DNA of 64,000 nt from an uncultured Polaribacter sp. (lineage in GTDB: Bacteria > Bacteroidota > Bacteroidia > Flavobacteriales > Flavobacteriaceae), in contig NZ_CANNFF010000007.1 in the NCBI RefSeq assembly GCF_947503855.1, positions 1 to 64,000 on the forward strand, written 5' to 3'. A program made the translations under genes and the position numbers. The first letter of the stretch is position 1, and every line of letters begins with the position of its first letter. The notes under the pieces were generated by a model. The model was not told where the DNA came from. It made no database searches and saw only the letters and a list, made by a program, of their open reading frames with translations. This document shows positions 1-9,919 of the stretch, one piece after another.

Positions 1-40
1 TCATAGCCGAGTAGTACTAATAACCCATAGACTTATGTAC
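1..40 (+). rRNA. 23S ribosomal RNA, 3' end (partial)
   Basis: The first bases match the conserved last helix of bacterial 23S rRNA (GAGTAGTACTAATAACCCAT, compare the GGTACTAATGAACCG region of E. coli). The gene begins outside the window. The 3' boundary is estimated by alignment from memory and may be a few bases off. A 5S gene follows on the same strand, which supports the call. Confidence 0.9.
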
Positions 41-43
41 GCT

Positions 44-63
44 TCCCGAGCTTCGGCTCGGGA
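44..63. repeat. perfect hairpin with TTCG loop just after 23S
   Basis: TCCCGAGC (44-51) and GCTCGGGA (56-63) are perfect 8-bp arms around a TTCG tetraloop, a few bases beyond the expected 23S end. A run of seven T follows at 71-77. It resembles the TCCCGA/TCGGGA palindromes in the decayed tRNA copy at 21204-21287, so I treat it as a small palindromic repeat. It could also help in rRNA processing. Confidence 0.6.
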
Positions 64-83
64 GACACTCTTTTTTTCTTGTA

Positions 84-98
84 CTGAACTTGTTTCAG
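84..98. repeat. short palindrome CTGAA-CTTGT-TTCAG
   Basis: CTGAA (84-88) and TTCAG (94-98) pair around a 5-nt loop. From memory, this CTGAAACAAGTTCAG-type palindrome is a frequent interspersed mini-repeat in flavobacterial genomes; a genome count would be needed to show that here. Confidence 0.4.
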
Positions 99-143
99 AA
101 TCTAATGAAACTTACAATATTATTTTACCATATGTTAACTTAT

Positions 144-160
144 TGCAAGCCTTGCTTGCA
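144..160. repeat. perfect 7-bp inverted repeat in 23S-5S spacer
   Basis: TGCAAGC (144-150) and GCTTGCA (154-160) are perfect arms around CTT. It is the third hairpin in the spacer and directly precedes the heptamer array at 165-227. Confidence 0.45.
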
Positions 161-164
161 GTTG

Positions 165-227
165 TTAGCTTTTAGTCTTTAGACGTTAGTTTTTTACTAA
201 CGACTATCAACCAATAACTAATAACCA
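165..227. repeat. heptamer word array in the 23S-5S spacer
   Basis: Nine consecutive 7-bp words can be laid out without a break: four start with TTAG (165, 172, 179, 186), then come TTTACTA (193), ACGACTA (200), TCAACCA (207), ATAACTA (214) and ATAACCA (221). The words share a degenerate pattern rather than an exact repeat. The period equals that of the arrays between 25076 and 30454, although the word alphabet differs. Confidence 0.6.
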
Positions 228-232
228 AATTC

Positions 233-343
233 TTAGGGTGGTTATAGCATTGGGGCTCACCTCTTCCCATACCGAACAGAGAAGTTAAGCCCAATAGCGC
301 CGATGGTACTGCATTTTTGTGGGAGAGTAGGTCGCTGCCTTTC
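233..343 (+). rRNA. rrf: 5S ribosomal RNA
   Basis: The stretch contains the conserved 5S core: ACCTCTTCCCATACCGAACA, then AGAAGTTAAGCCC, then GGGAGAGTAGGTCG. Its length of about 110 nt is normal. It lies about 190 bp after the 23S end on the same strand. End positions are estimated from helix I pairing and are good to a few bases. Confidence 0.93.
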
Positions 344-371
344 TTTAAGTTTCTGACTTATCAGAAATTAC

Positions 372-405
372 AAAACCTCATATCATACGATATGAGGTTT
401 TTTTT
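372..405 (+). terminator. intrinsic terminator after 5S rRNA
   Basis: ACCTCATATC and GATATGAGGT form a 10-bp stem around ATAC, with an A-run on the 5' side and eight T on the 3' side. It closes the rRNA operon. Confidence 0.85.
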
Positions 406-506
406 AAACTTCTTTTTAGTTTTTGTTATCGTTGCTTTATTATATACATTAGTATAATTATAAATAAATTGGAGACATTACAATGACTATCCATACATAA
501 TTTAAT

Positions 507-541
507 AAAAAAACTCATCAATTCTATTGATGAGTTTTTTA
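507..541. terminator. bidirectional terminator downstream of gltD
   Basis: AAACTCATCA and TGATGAGTTT pair around a short ATTCTAT loop, with A-runs on the left and T-runs on the right. Read on the minus strand it follows the gltD stop by about 40 bp. It may also block read-through from the rRNA operon. Confidence 0.8.
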
Positions 542-578
542 AGTTTGGAATAACCTCCAAGATATATTTTGTTTTGTA

Positions 579-2042
579 CTACATTGCAACTAAATCTCCT
601 GTAATATCTTTAGAAGGTAATTCAGATTTTCCCATTAAGTATAAATCTACTTGGCGTGCAGCTTCTCTTCCTTCTGAAATTGCCCAAACAATTAACGATT
701 GTCCTCTACGCATATCACCTGCAGTAAAAATATTTGGAATATTGGTTTGGTATTTTCCATATTCTGCTTTGTAATTAGAACGAGCATCTGTTTGAATACC
801 TAATTTATCTGCTAATGTATTTTCTGGACCTGTAAAACCTAAAGCTAAAAGAGCTAAATCACAAGGCCAGGTTTTTTCTGTACCTTCTATTTCAATTAAT
901 TGAGGTCTTTGACCTGGTACCATTTTCCATTCTACATTCACAGTTTTTAATGCTGTTAATTTTCCGTTTTTATCTTTAACAAATTCTTTTGTATTGATTA
1001 ACCAATTTCGTTCTACACCTTCTTGATGAGAAGATGAAGTTTTTAATTGTAGTGGCCAAAAAGGCCATGGAGTTGAAGCAGATCGCTCTCCTGGGGGTTT
1101 TGGCATAATTTCGAAATTAACCACAGATTTTGCTCCATGTCTGTTTGATGTTCCAATACAATCCGAACCAGTATCTCCACCACCGATTACAATAACATTT
1201 TTATCAGTAGCCATTATCTGGTCTTTTACTTCTTTACCAAATAATACTTTTGTTTGTTGTGTTAAAAAATCCATTGCTTGTACCACACCATCTGCATCTA
1301 TACCTGGAGTTGGTAAACTACGTCTTTCTGTAGCTCCACCACATAAAACAATACTGTCAAAGGCTTTTAAATCTTTCACTTCATAATTTACTCCAACATT
1401 TACATTGGTTTTAAAAATGATGCCTTCTGCTTTTAAAATTGCAATTCTACGATCTATTATTTCCTTTTCCATTTTGAAATTTGGAATTCCATATCGTAAT
1501 AAACCACCTACTTCATCATCTCTTTCAAAAACAGTGACTGTGTGACCAGCTCTGTTTAATTGCTGTGCTGCAGCTAAACCAGCAGGTCCAGAACCTACAA
1601 TAGCAATAGTTTTTCCTGTTCTACTTTTCGGAGGTTGTGGTTTTATCCATCCTTCTTTAAAAGCTCTTTCTACAATATTTTTTTCTATATTTTCTATTGA
1701 AACTGGATTTTCAATAATACCTAAAACACATGATTTTTCACATGGAGCAGGGCACAAACGACCTGTAAACTCAGGGAAATTATTTGTAGAATGTAGTATC
1801 CATGAAGCTTTTTTCCATTCACCTTGATGTACCATGTGATTAAAATCTGGAATTAGATTTCCTAACGGACATCCACTGTGACAGAAAGGTATACCACAAT
1901 CCATACAACGTGAACCTTGTGTTTTTATCTCTTTTTCTGAAAGAGGAACTGTAAATTCTTTATAGTTTTTTACACGATCTTTTACAGATGTATATTTTTC
2001 ATCTTGTCTATCAAATTCTTTAAATCCTGTTACTTTTCCCAT
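579..2042 (-). CDS. gltD: glutamate synthase, small (beta) subunit
   Basis: The 487-aa protein passes NADPH electrons through FAD and Fe-S clusters to the GltB subunit, which makes glutamate from glutamine and 2-oxoglutarate in the cytosol. Visible are two N-terminal cysteine groups (C46, C49, C54, C58 in CxxCxxxxCxxxC; C97, C101, C105), a FAD fold GSGPAG near residue 150 and a second nucleotide-binding GGGDTGSD motif near 300. The length is normal. It starts 4 bp after the gltB stop, so both are read from one message, and the terminator at 507-541 ends the operon. Related Fe-S flavoproteins (e.g. the PreT type) are possible in general, but adjacency to gltB settles the call. Confidence 0.96.
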   Translation of the reverse strand: MGKVTGFKEFDRQDEKYTSVKDRVKNYKEFTVPLSEKEIKTQGSRCMDCGIPFCHSGCPLGNLIPDFNHMVHQGEWKKASWILHSTNNFPEFTGRLCPAPCEKSCVLGIIENPVSIENIEKNIVERAFKEGWIKPQPPKSRTGKTIAIVGSGPAGLAAAQQLNRAGHTVTVFERDDEVGGLLRYGIPNFKMEKEIIDRRIAILKAEGIIFKTNVNVGVNYEVKDLKAFDSIVLCGGATERRSLPTPGIDADGVVQAMDFLTQQTKVLFGKEVKDQIMATDKNVIVIGGGDTGSDCIGTSNRHGAKSVVNFEIMPKPPGERSASTPWPFWPLQLKTSSSHQEGVERNWLINTKEFVKDKNGKLTALKTVNVEWKMVPGQRPQLIEIEGTEKTWPCDLALLALGFTGPENTLADKLGIQTDARSNYKAEYGKYQTNIPNIFTAGDMRRGQSLIVWAISEGREAARQVDLYLMGKSELPSKDITGDLVAM

Positions 2043-2046
2043 GACA

Positions 2047-5000
2047 TTATGTTGTTGTTAATTCTTCTACCATTGGTTCTTCTGTTCTTAAACGCTCTAA
2101 AGCTCGTTTATATTCAGTAGGCATAACTTTTACAAAGTTTTTTATGCTTTTTTTCCAATTTGAGATTAATTCTGTTCCTTTTTTACTGTCTGTATATAAA
2201 ACGTGTTTTTCTATGATTGCTTTTAATTCAGCTGCTTCTTCTTCTAAAATTTCTTCGAATTCTATAGTTTCTGTATTACAAAGGCCGTTTACGAATTTAT
2301 TTTCAGGGTCATATACATAAGCAATTCCACCACTCATACCAGCAGCAAAATTACGTCCTGTTTTTCCTAATACGATTACTTTACCACCCGTCATATATTC
2401 ACAACAGTGATCTCCAACACCTTCTACAACTGTAGTTGCACCAGAATTACGAACTGCAAAACGTTCTCCAGCAATACCGTTTATATATGCTTGACCATCT
2501 ACAGCACCAAATAAACAGACATTACCTACAATAATATTGTTTTCTGCTAAAAAGTCTGCTTTTGCAGGTTTTTTAATAATTAGTTTTGCGCCTGATAATC
2601 CTTTTCCTAAATAATCATTTGTGTTACCATCTAAGGTAAATGTTAACCCATGTGCACCAAAAGCACCAAAACTTTGACCAGCTGAACCTGTAAAATTAAT
2701 ATTTAAAGTATCTTCTGGTAAGCCTAAATGACCATAAATTTTAGAAATTTCATTACTCACAATTGCACCAACAGTTCTGTTTGTGTTTTTAATTGGGTAA
2801 TTTAAATTCATTTTTTCTTTACGATACAAGGCTCTATGTGAATCTTTTAAAATAGTAAAGTCTAATACATCTTCTAGATTATGATCTTGTTGTTCTGTAT
2901 TGTTTACAGTCATTTTTCTATAAGATGAAGGTCTGTGTAAAATACTTGATAAATCTAATCCTTTTGCTTTATAGTGTTTAATAGCTTTATTGGCGTTTAT
3001 TTTATGAGTTTGACCAACCATTTCAGCAAGTGTTCTAAAACCTAACTGTGCCATTATTTTTCTTAATTCTTCAGCAATATAGTAGAAGAAATTAATAACA
3101 TGTTCTGGAGTACCCTTAAAGTTTTTGCGCAACTCTTTATCTTGCGTAGCAATACCAACAGGACAGGTATTTAAATGACATTTACGCATCATAATACAAC
3201 CAGAAGCTACTAAAGGTGCGGTTGCAAAACCAAATTCTTCTGCCCCTAATAGTGCTGCAATTGCAACATCTCTACCTGTTTTTAATTGTCCATCACATTC
3301 TACAACAATTCTACTTCTTAAATTATTTAAAACGAGTGTTTGTTGTGCTTCTGCTAAACCAAGCTCCCAAGGTAAACCAGCGTGTTTTAACGATGTAAGA
3401 GGTGATGCTCCTGTACCACCATCGTAACCAGAAATTAACACTACATCTGCTTTTGCTTTGGATACACCAGCAGCAATTGTACCTACACCAACTTCTGAAA
3501 CTAATTTTACATTAATTCTTGCTTCGCGATTTGCATTTTTTAAATCGAAAATTAATTGAGCTAAATCTTCAATTGAATAAATATCGTGGTGTGGAGGAGG
3601 AGATATTAGACCTACAAAAGGTGTTGAGTTACGTGCATTTGCAATCCAAGGTAAAACTTTGTAGCCAGGTAATTGACCACCTTCACCAGGTTTTGCACCT
3701 TGTGCCATTTTAATTTGAATTTCTTTGGCATTTGTTAAATAATGAGAGGTAACACCAAATCTACCAGAAGCAACTTGCTTTATGGCAGAGTTTCTACTAT
3801 CTCCATTGATATCTTTTTGAAAACGTTTTCTGTCTTCACCACCTTCACCTGAATTAGATTTTCCTCCAATTCTGTTCATGGCAATGGCTAAATTTTCGTG
3901 TGCTTCTCTAGAAATTGATCCATAGGACATAGCACCCGTTTTAAAACGTTTGACAATTTCTGTCCAGGGTTCTACTTCTTCTAAAGGAATAGGGTCTAGG
4001 TTATCAAATTGAAACAAACCACGAATTGTCATTAACTCTTCTGCCTGCTCGTTTATTGCTTTTGCATAAATATCATAGCTTGCTTGATCACTTAAACGTA
4101 CTGCTTGTTGTAATTTAGAAACGGTTGTAGGGTTAAATAAATGGCGCTCGCCATTTCTTCTCCATCTGTAGTCTCCACCAATATTTAAACCTAAGTTTTT
4201 ATCAATTTGATTGTCTGGATATGCTTGTTTGTATCTGTTAGCTATTTCTTTTTCTATCTCATATAAACCTATACCTTCTATTCTTGATGCTGTATAAGGA
4301 AAATATTTTTCTACGAATTGAGAGTTGAAACCAACAATTTCGAAAATTTGAGAACCTCTGTAAGAATGTAATGTTGAGATTCCTATTTTGTTCATCACTT
4401 TTAAAAGACCTTTACCAATAGCTTTGTTGAAATTGTCAACCGCTTTTTGCTCGTCCATATCAGTAATAAAGCCTTCTTTTACCTGCATTCTTATGATTTC
4501 ATTAACCATATAAGGATTGATGGCACTTGCGCCATAACCAAATAAAGTTGCAAAATGATGTGGTTCACGTGGTTCTGCAGATTCAATAATAATGTCGAAA
4601 TAAGAACGTTTTCTTAATCTATTTAATTGATGATTTACAAAAGAACATGCTAAAAGAGCAGGAATTGGTGCAAATTCTTGATTAACACCTCTGTCTGAAA
4701 GAATAATAATATTACTTTTATTTTCAATAGCTTTTTCTACTTGTAGAATTATATTGTCTAAAGCATCTTCTAATCCGTTTAAACCTTGACTTTTTGGATA
4801 TAAAATTTGGATAGTTTCTGCTTTAAAACCATCAATATCGATACTTCTAATTTTTTCTAAATCTGGATTAGATATTACAGGATTTTGAATTCTTAGCTTT
4901 CTACATTGTCTTTCTGTAATGCTAAATATGTTTCTGTCTTTTCCTAAATTTAAGCTAATGTCTGTTACAATTTCTTCGCGAATACCATCTAAAGGTGGGT

Positions 5001-6558
5001 TTGTAACTTGTGCAAATAATTGTTTAAAGTAGTTAGAGATTAATTGAGGTCTGTCTGATAAAACAGCTAATGGAGTATCAATACCCATAGAACCTAAAGC
5101 CTCTTTACCTACTTGTGCCATTGGCGTAATTACTTCTTGAATATCTTCAAAAGTATAATTAAATAAACGCTGGCGTGTTTTAATATCAATAGTTTCTATT
5201 GGGCAAGTATCGCCTGTGTAAGGCACATCTTTTAAATGCAAACGTGTTTTGTCTAACCATTTTTGGTAAGGTCTTTCTAAAACAATTTTTGCTTTTATTT
5301 CTTCGTCTTCTATGATTCTACCTTCATTCATATCTACCAAGAACATTTTTCCTGGTTCTAATCTACCATGTCTTTTTACGTCTTCTGGGTCAATATCTAC
5401 AACCCCAATTTCTGATGACATGATTAATTTACCACTTTTGGTAACGGTATATCTAGAAGGTCTTAATCCGTTTCTGTCTAATAAAGCACCTATATAATCA
5501 CCATCTGTAAAAGGTACAGACGCTGGTCCATCCCAAGGCTCCATAATGCACCCATTATATTCATAAAAAGCTTTACGCTCTTCAGACATGTTTTTGTGTT
5601 TTTCCCAAGCTTCAGGAATCATCATCATCATAATTTCTGGTAATGAACGACCTGTGTGTGTTAATAGTTCTACAACCATATCCATGGATGCAGAATCAGA
5701 TTTACCTGGTAAAATAATTGGGAATAATTTTTCTATTTGCGGACCAAAAACATCACTTTTCATGATTTCTTCTCGAACACGCATTCTACTTACATTTCCA
5801 CGTAACGTGTTTATTTCTCCATTTTGACACATAAATCTAAATGGTTGTGCAAGTTCCCAGGTTGGCATTGTATTGGTAGAAAAACGTTGGTGCACTAATG
5901 CCAAACGTGTAACTAAATCTATTTCTTGAAGGTCTTTATAGTATGGACCAATATCTTCTGGCATAATAATACCTTTATAGATAATGGTTGTTATTGATAA
6001 ACTAGAAACGTAAAAGTAGTTACTTTCAGAAATTTTAGAATTTCTAATCTCGTGTTCTGCTATTTTACGAGCAGCATATAATTTTGCTTTAAAAGTAGCT
6101 TCGTCTATCTCTTCATTTTTACCAATAAAAAGTTGCTCTATATTTGGTTCTGATGCCAATGCAATTGCACCTAATTGAGAGGAATCTACAGGAACTTCTC
6201 TCCATCCTAAAATAGAAAGACCTTGGTTTTTTATTTCGTTTTCAAGTGTTTTTTTACAAAAATCATATTGATTTGTTACTTTAGGTAAAAACACCATTGC
6301 AACGGCGTATTCTCTTTGTTCTGGGATAGAAAAATCACAGACTCTTTTAAAATATTCGTGAGGTATGTCTATTAGTAAACCAGCACCATCACCAGTTTTT
6401 CCATCAGAACTTACACCTCCTCTATGTTCTAGTTTTACTAGAATTTCTAGAGCATCATGTATAATTTGATTTGTTTTGTCTCCATTTAAATTACAGATAA
6501 ATCCTGCACCGCAATTTTCGTGTTCAAATTCTGGTAAATATAAGCCTTGTTTCTCCAT
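2047..6558 (-). CDS. gltB: glutamate synthase, large (alpha) subunit
   Basis: This 1503-aa protein is the catalytic subunit of GOGAT. Domains in order: class II glutamine amidotransferase with the nucleophile Cys16 in ENCGAGF, which implies removal of a 15-residue propeptide; a central domain; an FMN-binding synthase barrel ([18 protein letters not shown], then [12 protein letters not shown]); a 3Fe-4S cysteine triplet in [15 protein letters not shown]; and a C-terminal beta-helix with repeated Gly motifs (GTSG-like, near GGKVIVLG). The length is typical of bacterial GltB. It is first in gltB-gltD. A TAGCTTTG box on the minus strand at 6586-6579 could be the promoter -7 element, but I see no clear -33 box. 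Confidence 0.97.
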   Translation of the reverse strand: MEKQGLYLPEFEHENCGAGFICNLNGDKTNQIIHDALEILVKLEHRGGVSSDGKTGDGAGLLIDIPHEYFKRVCDFSIPEQREYAVAMVFLPKVTNQYDFCKKTLENEIKNQGLSILGWREVPVDSSQLGAIALASEPNIEQLFIGKNEEIDEATFKAKLYAARKIAEHEIRNSKISESNYFYVSSLSITTIIYKGIIMPEDIGPYYKDLQEIDLVTRLALVHQRFSTNTMPTWELAQPFRFMCQNGEINTLRGNVSRMRVREEIMKSDVFGPQIEKLFPIILPGKSDSASMDMVVELLTHTGRSLPEIMMMMIPEAWEKHKNMSEERKAFYEYNGCIMEPWDGPASVPFTDGDYIGALLDRNGLRPSRYTVTKSGKLIMSSEIGVVDIDPEDVKRHGRLEPGKMFLVDMNEGRIIEDEEIKAKIVLERPYQKWLDKTRLHLKDVPYTGDTCPIETIDIKTRQRLFNYTFEDIQEVITPMAQVGKEALGSMGIDTPLAVLSDRPQLISNYFKQLFAQVTNPPLDGIREEIVTDISLNLGKDRNIFSITERQCRKLRIQNPVISNPDLEKIRSIDIDGFKAETIQILYPKSQGLNGLEDALDNIILQVEKAIENKSNIIILSDRGVNQEFAPIPALLACSFVNHQLNRLRKRSYFDIIIESAEPREPHHFATLFGYGASAINPYMVNEIIRMQVKEGFITDMDEQKAVDNFNKAIGKGLLKVMNKIGISTLHSYRGSQIFEIVGFNSQFVEKYFPYTASRIEGIGLYEIEKEIANRYKQAYPDNQIDKNLGLNIGGDYRWRRNGERHLFNPTTVSKLQQAVRLSDQASYDIYAKAINEQAEELMTIRGLFQFDNLDPIPLEEVEPWTEIVKRFKTGAMSYGSISREAHENLAIAMNRIGGKSNSGEGGEDRKRFQKDINGDSRNSAIKQVASGRFGVTSHYLTNAKEIQIKMAQGAKPGEGGQLPGYKVLPWIANARNSTPFVGLISPPPHHDIYSIEDLAQLIFDLKNANREARINVKLVSEVGVGTIAAGVSKAKADVVLISGYDGGTGASPLTSLKHAGLPWELGLAEAQQTLVLNNLRSRIVVECDGQLKTGRDVAIAALLGAEEFGFATAPLVASGCIMMRKCHLNTCPVGIATQDKELRKNFKGTPEHVINFFYYIAEELRKIMAQLGFRTLAEMVGQTHKINANKAIKHYKAKGLDLSSILHRPSSYRKMTVNNTEQQDHNLEDVLDFTILKDSHRALYRKEKMNLNYPIKNTNRTVGAIVSNEISKIYGHLGLPEDTLNINFTGSAGQSFGAFGAHGLTFTLDGNTNDYLGKGLSGAKLIIKKPAKADFLAENNIIVGNVCLFGAVDGQAYINGIAGERFAVRNSGATTVVEGVGDHCCEYMTGGKVIVLGKTGRNFAAGMSGGIAYVYDPENKFVNGLCNTETIEFEEILEEEAAELKAIIEKHVLYTDSKKGTELISNWKKSIKNFVKVMPTEYKRALERLRTEEPMVEELTTT

Positions 6559-6718
6559 GTCGTATTCAATTATATCTACAAAGCTATGTATTTTGTTGAA
6601 TATAATTTAGTTTTTGAACTTATTTGATGTAATTTTTATGATGAAAATAAAATAATCGTATAAATAGTTTAATTATAATAATTATAGCGTGTTTTTTTAA
6701 GAAAATGATAATAAACAT

Positions 6719-6753
6719 AAAAAACCTGCAAATATTGTTATTTGCAGGTTTAA
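6719..6753 (-). terminator. terminator of the glnB-amt operon
   Basis: AAACCTGCAAATA and TATTTGCAGGTTT form a long stem around a few bases (TTGT). It lies about 20 bp beyond the stop of the minus-strand amt gene; read on that strand the stem is followed by a T-run. Confidence 0.8.
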
Positions 6754-6774
6754 AATAAAATGAATTTTTATTTA

Positions 6775-8013
6775 TTAATGCTCGTTTAGGCGAAAATCTG
6801 GATAAGCATCCATACCGTGTTCATGAACATCTAAACCTTCTAACTCTTCTTTTTCACTAACTCTTATTCCTATTGTCTTTTTTAAAGTAAAAATAATAAG
6901 AAATGATGTTATTAGACAAAATACAGCATAGGAAGCAACTCCTATTAATTGACTTAAAAATTGTTCTACACCAGCTAGGTTTCCAAAAATACCAACAGCT
7001 AAAGTACCCCAAATTCCACAAATTAAATGGACTGCTATTGCACCAACAGGGTCATCTAATTTTAATTTATCAATAATATTTACAGCAAATACAATTAAAG
7101 CACCTGCAATAGTACCAATTAAAATGGCATCCATTGGAGACATTTGATCTGCACCAGCAGTGATACCAACTAATCCACCTAAAATTCCATTTAAAAACAT
7201 TGTTAAATCTAAATTTTTATACATAATTGTAGATACTAAAGCTGCTACAACACCACCTGCTGCTGCTGCTAAACAAGTGGTTACTAAAGTTAAAGATGTT
7301 AAAGTTGGGTCTGCAGATAATACAGAGCCACCATTAAAACCAAACCATCCTAACCAAAGTATTAAAACGCCTGCAGTTGCTAATGGGATGTTGTGACCAG
7401 GAATTGCTTGAGGTTTTCCGTTTTTAAATTTACCAATTCTTGATCCTAAAAGACATACCGCTACTATTGCTGCCCAACCACCAACAGAGTGTACTAGAGT
7501 AGAACCTGCAAAATCATAAAAAGGAGTATCTAATTGATCTAAAAAACCGCCACCCCATTTCCATGAACCAGCTATTGGATATACTAGGCCAACATAGATT
7601 AGTGTAAAAATCATAAAGGGAACAATTTTCATTCTTTCTGCTACAGCACCAGAAACTATTGTTGCTGCAGTGGCTGCAAACATTCCTTGAAACAAGAAAT
7701 CTGTCCAATATGTGTATCCTTCATTATAAGATAAATCTAAGGCACCATCTTTTAGTGGAGCTGAAATTCCGAAAATAAAATCTCCTAAATAACCAGATGC
7801 ATTTGCTCCCCAAGTTGGGTACATTAAGTTAAAACCAACTAAGGCATATAATAAAAGCCCTACAGTAATAATAAAAATATTTTTAAATAAAATATTGATT
7901 GTATTTTTTTGTCTTGTTAAACCAATTTCTAAAAATGCAAATCCTAAATGCATAAAAAAAACGAGTGCTGTACAGATCATCATCCATACGTTGTTTGTTG
8001 TAAGTATTTCCAT
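6775..8013 (-). CDS. amt: ammonium transporter (Amt family), PII-linked
   Basis: The 412-aa inner-membrane protein has about 11 hydrophobic segments and conducts ammonium. The paired pore histidines are visible in LVHSVGGWAA and AVHLICGIWG, as are the Amt motifs DFAGSTLVHS and GWFGFNGGS. The C-terminal tail GLDVHEHGMDAYP is the region that PII proteins contact in this family. It lies 9 bp downstream of glnB on the same strand, the classical glnK-amtB linkage. A second Amt gene follows at 8580, so the two may differ in affinity or regulation. Confidence 0.94.
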   Translation of the reverse strand: MEILTTNNVWMMICTALVFFMHLGFAFLEIGLTRQKNTINILFKNIFIITVGLLLYALVGFNLMYPTWGANASGYLGDFIFGISAPLKDGALDLSYNEGYTYWTDFLFQGMFAATAATIVSGAVAERMKIVPFMIFTLIYVGLVYPIAGSWKWGGGFLDQLDTPFYDFAGSTLVHSVGGWAAIVAVCLLGSRIGKFKNGKPQAIPGHNIPLATAGVLILWLGWFGFNGGSVLSADPTLTSLTLVTTCLAAAAGGVVAALVSTIMYKNLDLTMFLNGILGGLVGITAGADQMSPMDAILIGTIAGALIVFAVNIIDKLKLDDPVGAIAVHLICGIWGTLAVGIFGNLAGVEQFLSQLIGVASYAVFCLITSFLIIFTLKKTIGIRVSEKEELEGLDVHEHGMDAYPDFRLNEH

Positions 8014-8022
8014 GTTGCTTTG

Positions 8023-8373
8023 TTATATTGATTTTTTCTTTAAAGTTTCACCACCTTTTTCTCCTGTTCTAATTCTATAAGCTTCAGTGATATCTGAAAC
8101 AAATATTTTACCATCGCCAACATCTCCAGTTGCTGCAGATTTTAAAAGGGCATCAATAGTAATTTGCTCAAAATCGTCATTTACTACTATAGATAGGTAT
8201 CTTCTTTGAATATCGCTAGTACTATAACTTACACCTCTATATACATGAGCTTCTTTTTCGTTACCAAGACCAGTAACATCCCAATAAGAAAAAAAGTTTA
8301 CATCTACATCGTGAAGTGCTTCTTTTACCGTTTTAAATTTGGATTTTCGAATAATTGCTTCAATTTTTTTCAT
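8023..8373 (-). CDS. glnB: nitrogen regulatory protein PII
   Basis: A 116-aa PII protein that binds ATP/ADP and 2-oxoglutarate and gates Amt channels. It has the B-loop TGDVGDGKIF and the C-loop RIRTGEKGG. The T-loop contains YRGVSY with Tyr50 at the place of the uridylylated Tyr51 of E. coli; whether it is modified here is unknown. The C-terminus GGETLKKKSI is slightly longer than in enterics. It is encoded immediately upstream of amt in the same operon, which implies regulation of that transporter. GlnK would be an equally good name. Confidence 0.92.
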   Translation of the reverse strand: MKKIEAIIRKSKFKTVKEALHDVDVNFFSYWDVTGLGNEKEAHVYRGVSYSTSDIQRRYLSIVVNDDFEQITIDALLKSAATGDVGDGKIFVSDITEAYRIRTGEKGGETLKKKSI

Positions 8374-8515
8374 GATAAAAAATTATTATTTTTATTAAAT
8401 TCACTGCAAAATAAAAAAAAATATATGTGCCTTAGTTTGAGTGAATTCCATTATTTATTTTTTTTAAGGTATATATTTTTTTTTCTATAAAAATTGAAGA
8501 TTAATTTTATGGAAT

Positions 8516-8550
8516 AAAAAAAACACACAGTTTAAACTGTGTGTTTTTTA
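8516..8550 (-). terminator. terminator between the second amt gene and glnB
   Basis: AAACACACAGTTT and AAACTGTGTGTTT make a near-continuous palindrome with A/T runs on both sides. It follows the minus-strand amt at 8580 by about 30 bp and separates the porin-amt unit from glnB-amt. Confidence 0.8.
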
Positions 8551-8579
8551 AATATTCAATAAAAATTTAAAATGTTTAA

Positions 8580-9887
8580 TTATTTGTCATCTTCAAATTC
8601 TCTTACTCTTTTTCCTGGATAAGCAATTGACCCATGTTCTGAAATATCTAAACCTTCTATTTCTACTTCTTTAGTTACACGTAGTCCCATAGTAGCTTTT
8701 AATATAGCTAATATGATGAAAGATAAAGCAACAGCCCAAATTGCGTAAGCTAAAACGCCAATTGCTTGAGCGCCTAATTGAGCAGCACCACCACCATTGA
8801 ATAATCCAATACCAGTATCACCATCTACACCCCAAAGTCCAATTACTAAAGTACCCCAAGCACCTGCTACACCGTGAACTGAAGCTGCACCAATAGCATC
8901 ATCAATTTTTAATTTCTTTTCGATAAACTCAATTGAGAAAACTACTAAGATACCACCAATTAAACCAGCTAATACAGCACCACCAGCAGTCATATTACCA
9001 CAACCCGCAGTTATACTAACCAAACCAGCTAAACAACCGTTTAAAGTTTGTCCTAAATTAGGTTTACCATACCAGATCCAAGTTGTAATTAAAGCACCTA
9101 AACCACCTGCAGCAGCAGCTAAGTTTGTAATTAAAACTACAGTAGAGGCACCAGTTGCATCATCGCCACCCCAAGCTAGTTGAGATCCACCATTAAAACC
9201 AAACCATCCAAACCATAGGATAAATACCCCTAATGTTGCTAATATTTGGTTGTGACCAGGTATAGGAAATACTTTACCATCTACATATTTTCCAATTCTA
9301 GGACCTACCATAAATGCAGCTACTAAAGCAGCCCATCCACCTACAGAGTGTACAATTGAAGAACCTGCAAAATCAATAAACTCTGCGGGCATAATTCCTT
9401 CAGTGTCATTTAACCAACCACCATTCCATTCCCATCCTCCAGAGATTGGGTAGATAATAGCGGTCATAATTAAAGAAAATATAATATAAGTTGTATATTT
9501 TGTTCTACCTGCTATTGCTCCAGATACAATTGTTGCTGTTGTTGCAGCAAACATTGTTTGGAAGAATAAATCGGCTCCTTCTCCTTGAAATAATCCACTC
9601 CAGAAGAACCACCCATTAGATGTGTCTCCGTACATTAAAGAGTATCCAACCAACCAAAAAGTAATTGAACCCACACAAATGTCTAGCAAGTTTTTCATTG
9701 CTATGTTAACTGCGTTTTTAGATCTTGTCATGCCAGATTCTACTAATGTAAATCCTGCTTGCATTAAGAATACTAAGATACCTGCAATAAGCATCCAAAG
9801 CATTCCCATATCCCCATTTACTTGCTCTAAAACTTTAGCAGCTTCAGTTGCTGGGGCATCTTGAAATAATGTTAATAATAAACTCAT
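8580..9887 (-). CDS. amt: ammonium transporter (Amt family), porin-linked
   Basis: This 435-aa Amt paralogue has the same pore signatures as the gene at 6775: IVHSVGGWAA, SVHGVAGAWGT and WFGFNGGS. It starts with a hydrophobic segment after MSLLLTLFQDAPATEAAKVL, about 30 residues longer at the N-terminus than its neighbour; this may be a cleaved signal, as known for some Amt proteins. The C-terminal GLDISEHGSIAYP matches the PII-contact tail. It is 32 bp downstream of an outer-membrane porin gene, suggesting that ammonium entry through both membranes is co-expressed. Confidence 0.93.
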   Translation of the reverse strand: MSLLLTLFQDAPATEAAKVLEQVNGDMGMLWMLIAGILVFLMQAGFTLVESGMTRSKNAVNIAMKNLLDICVGSITFWLVGYSLMYGDTSNGWFFWSGLFQGEGADLFFQTMFAATTATIVSGAIAGRTKYTTYIIFSLIMTAIIYPISGGWEWNGGWLNDTEGIMPAEFIDFAGSSIVHSVGGWAALVAAFMVGPRIGKYVDGKVFPIPGHNQILATLGVFILWFGWFGFNGGSQLAWGGDDATGASTVVLITNLAAAAGGLGALITTWIWYGKPNLGQTLNGCLAGLVSITAGCGNMTAGGAVLAGLIGGILVVFSIEFIEKKLKIDDAIGAASVHGVAGAWGTLVIGLWGVDGDTGIGLFNGGGAAQLGAQAIGVLAYAIWAVALSFIILAILKATMGLRVTKEVEIEGLDISEHGSIAYPGKRVREFEDDK

Positions 9888-9919
9888 AGTATATAATTTT
9901 AGTTAATAATCGGTTTTTC

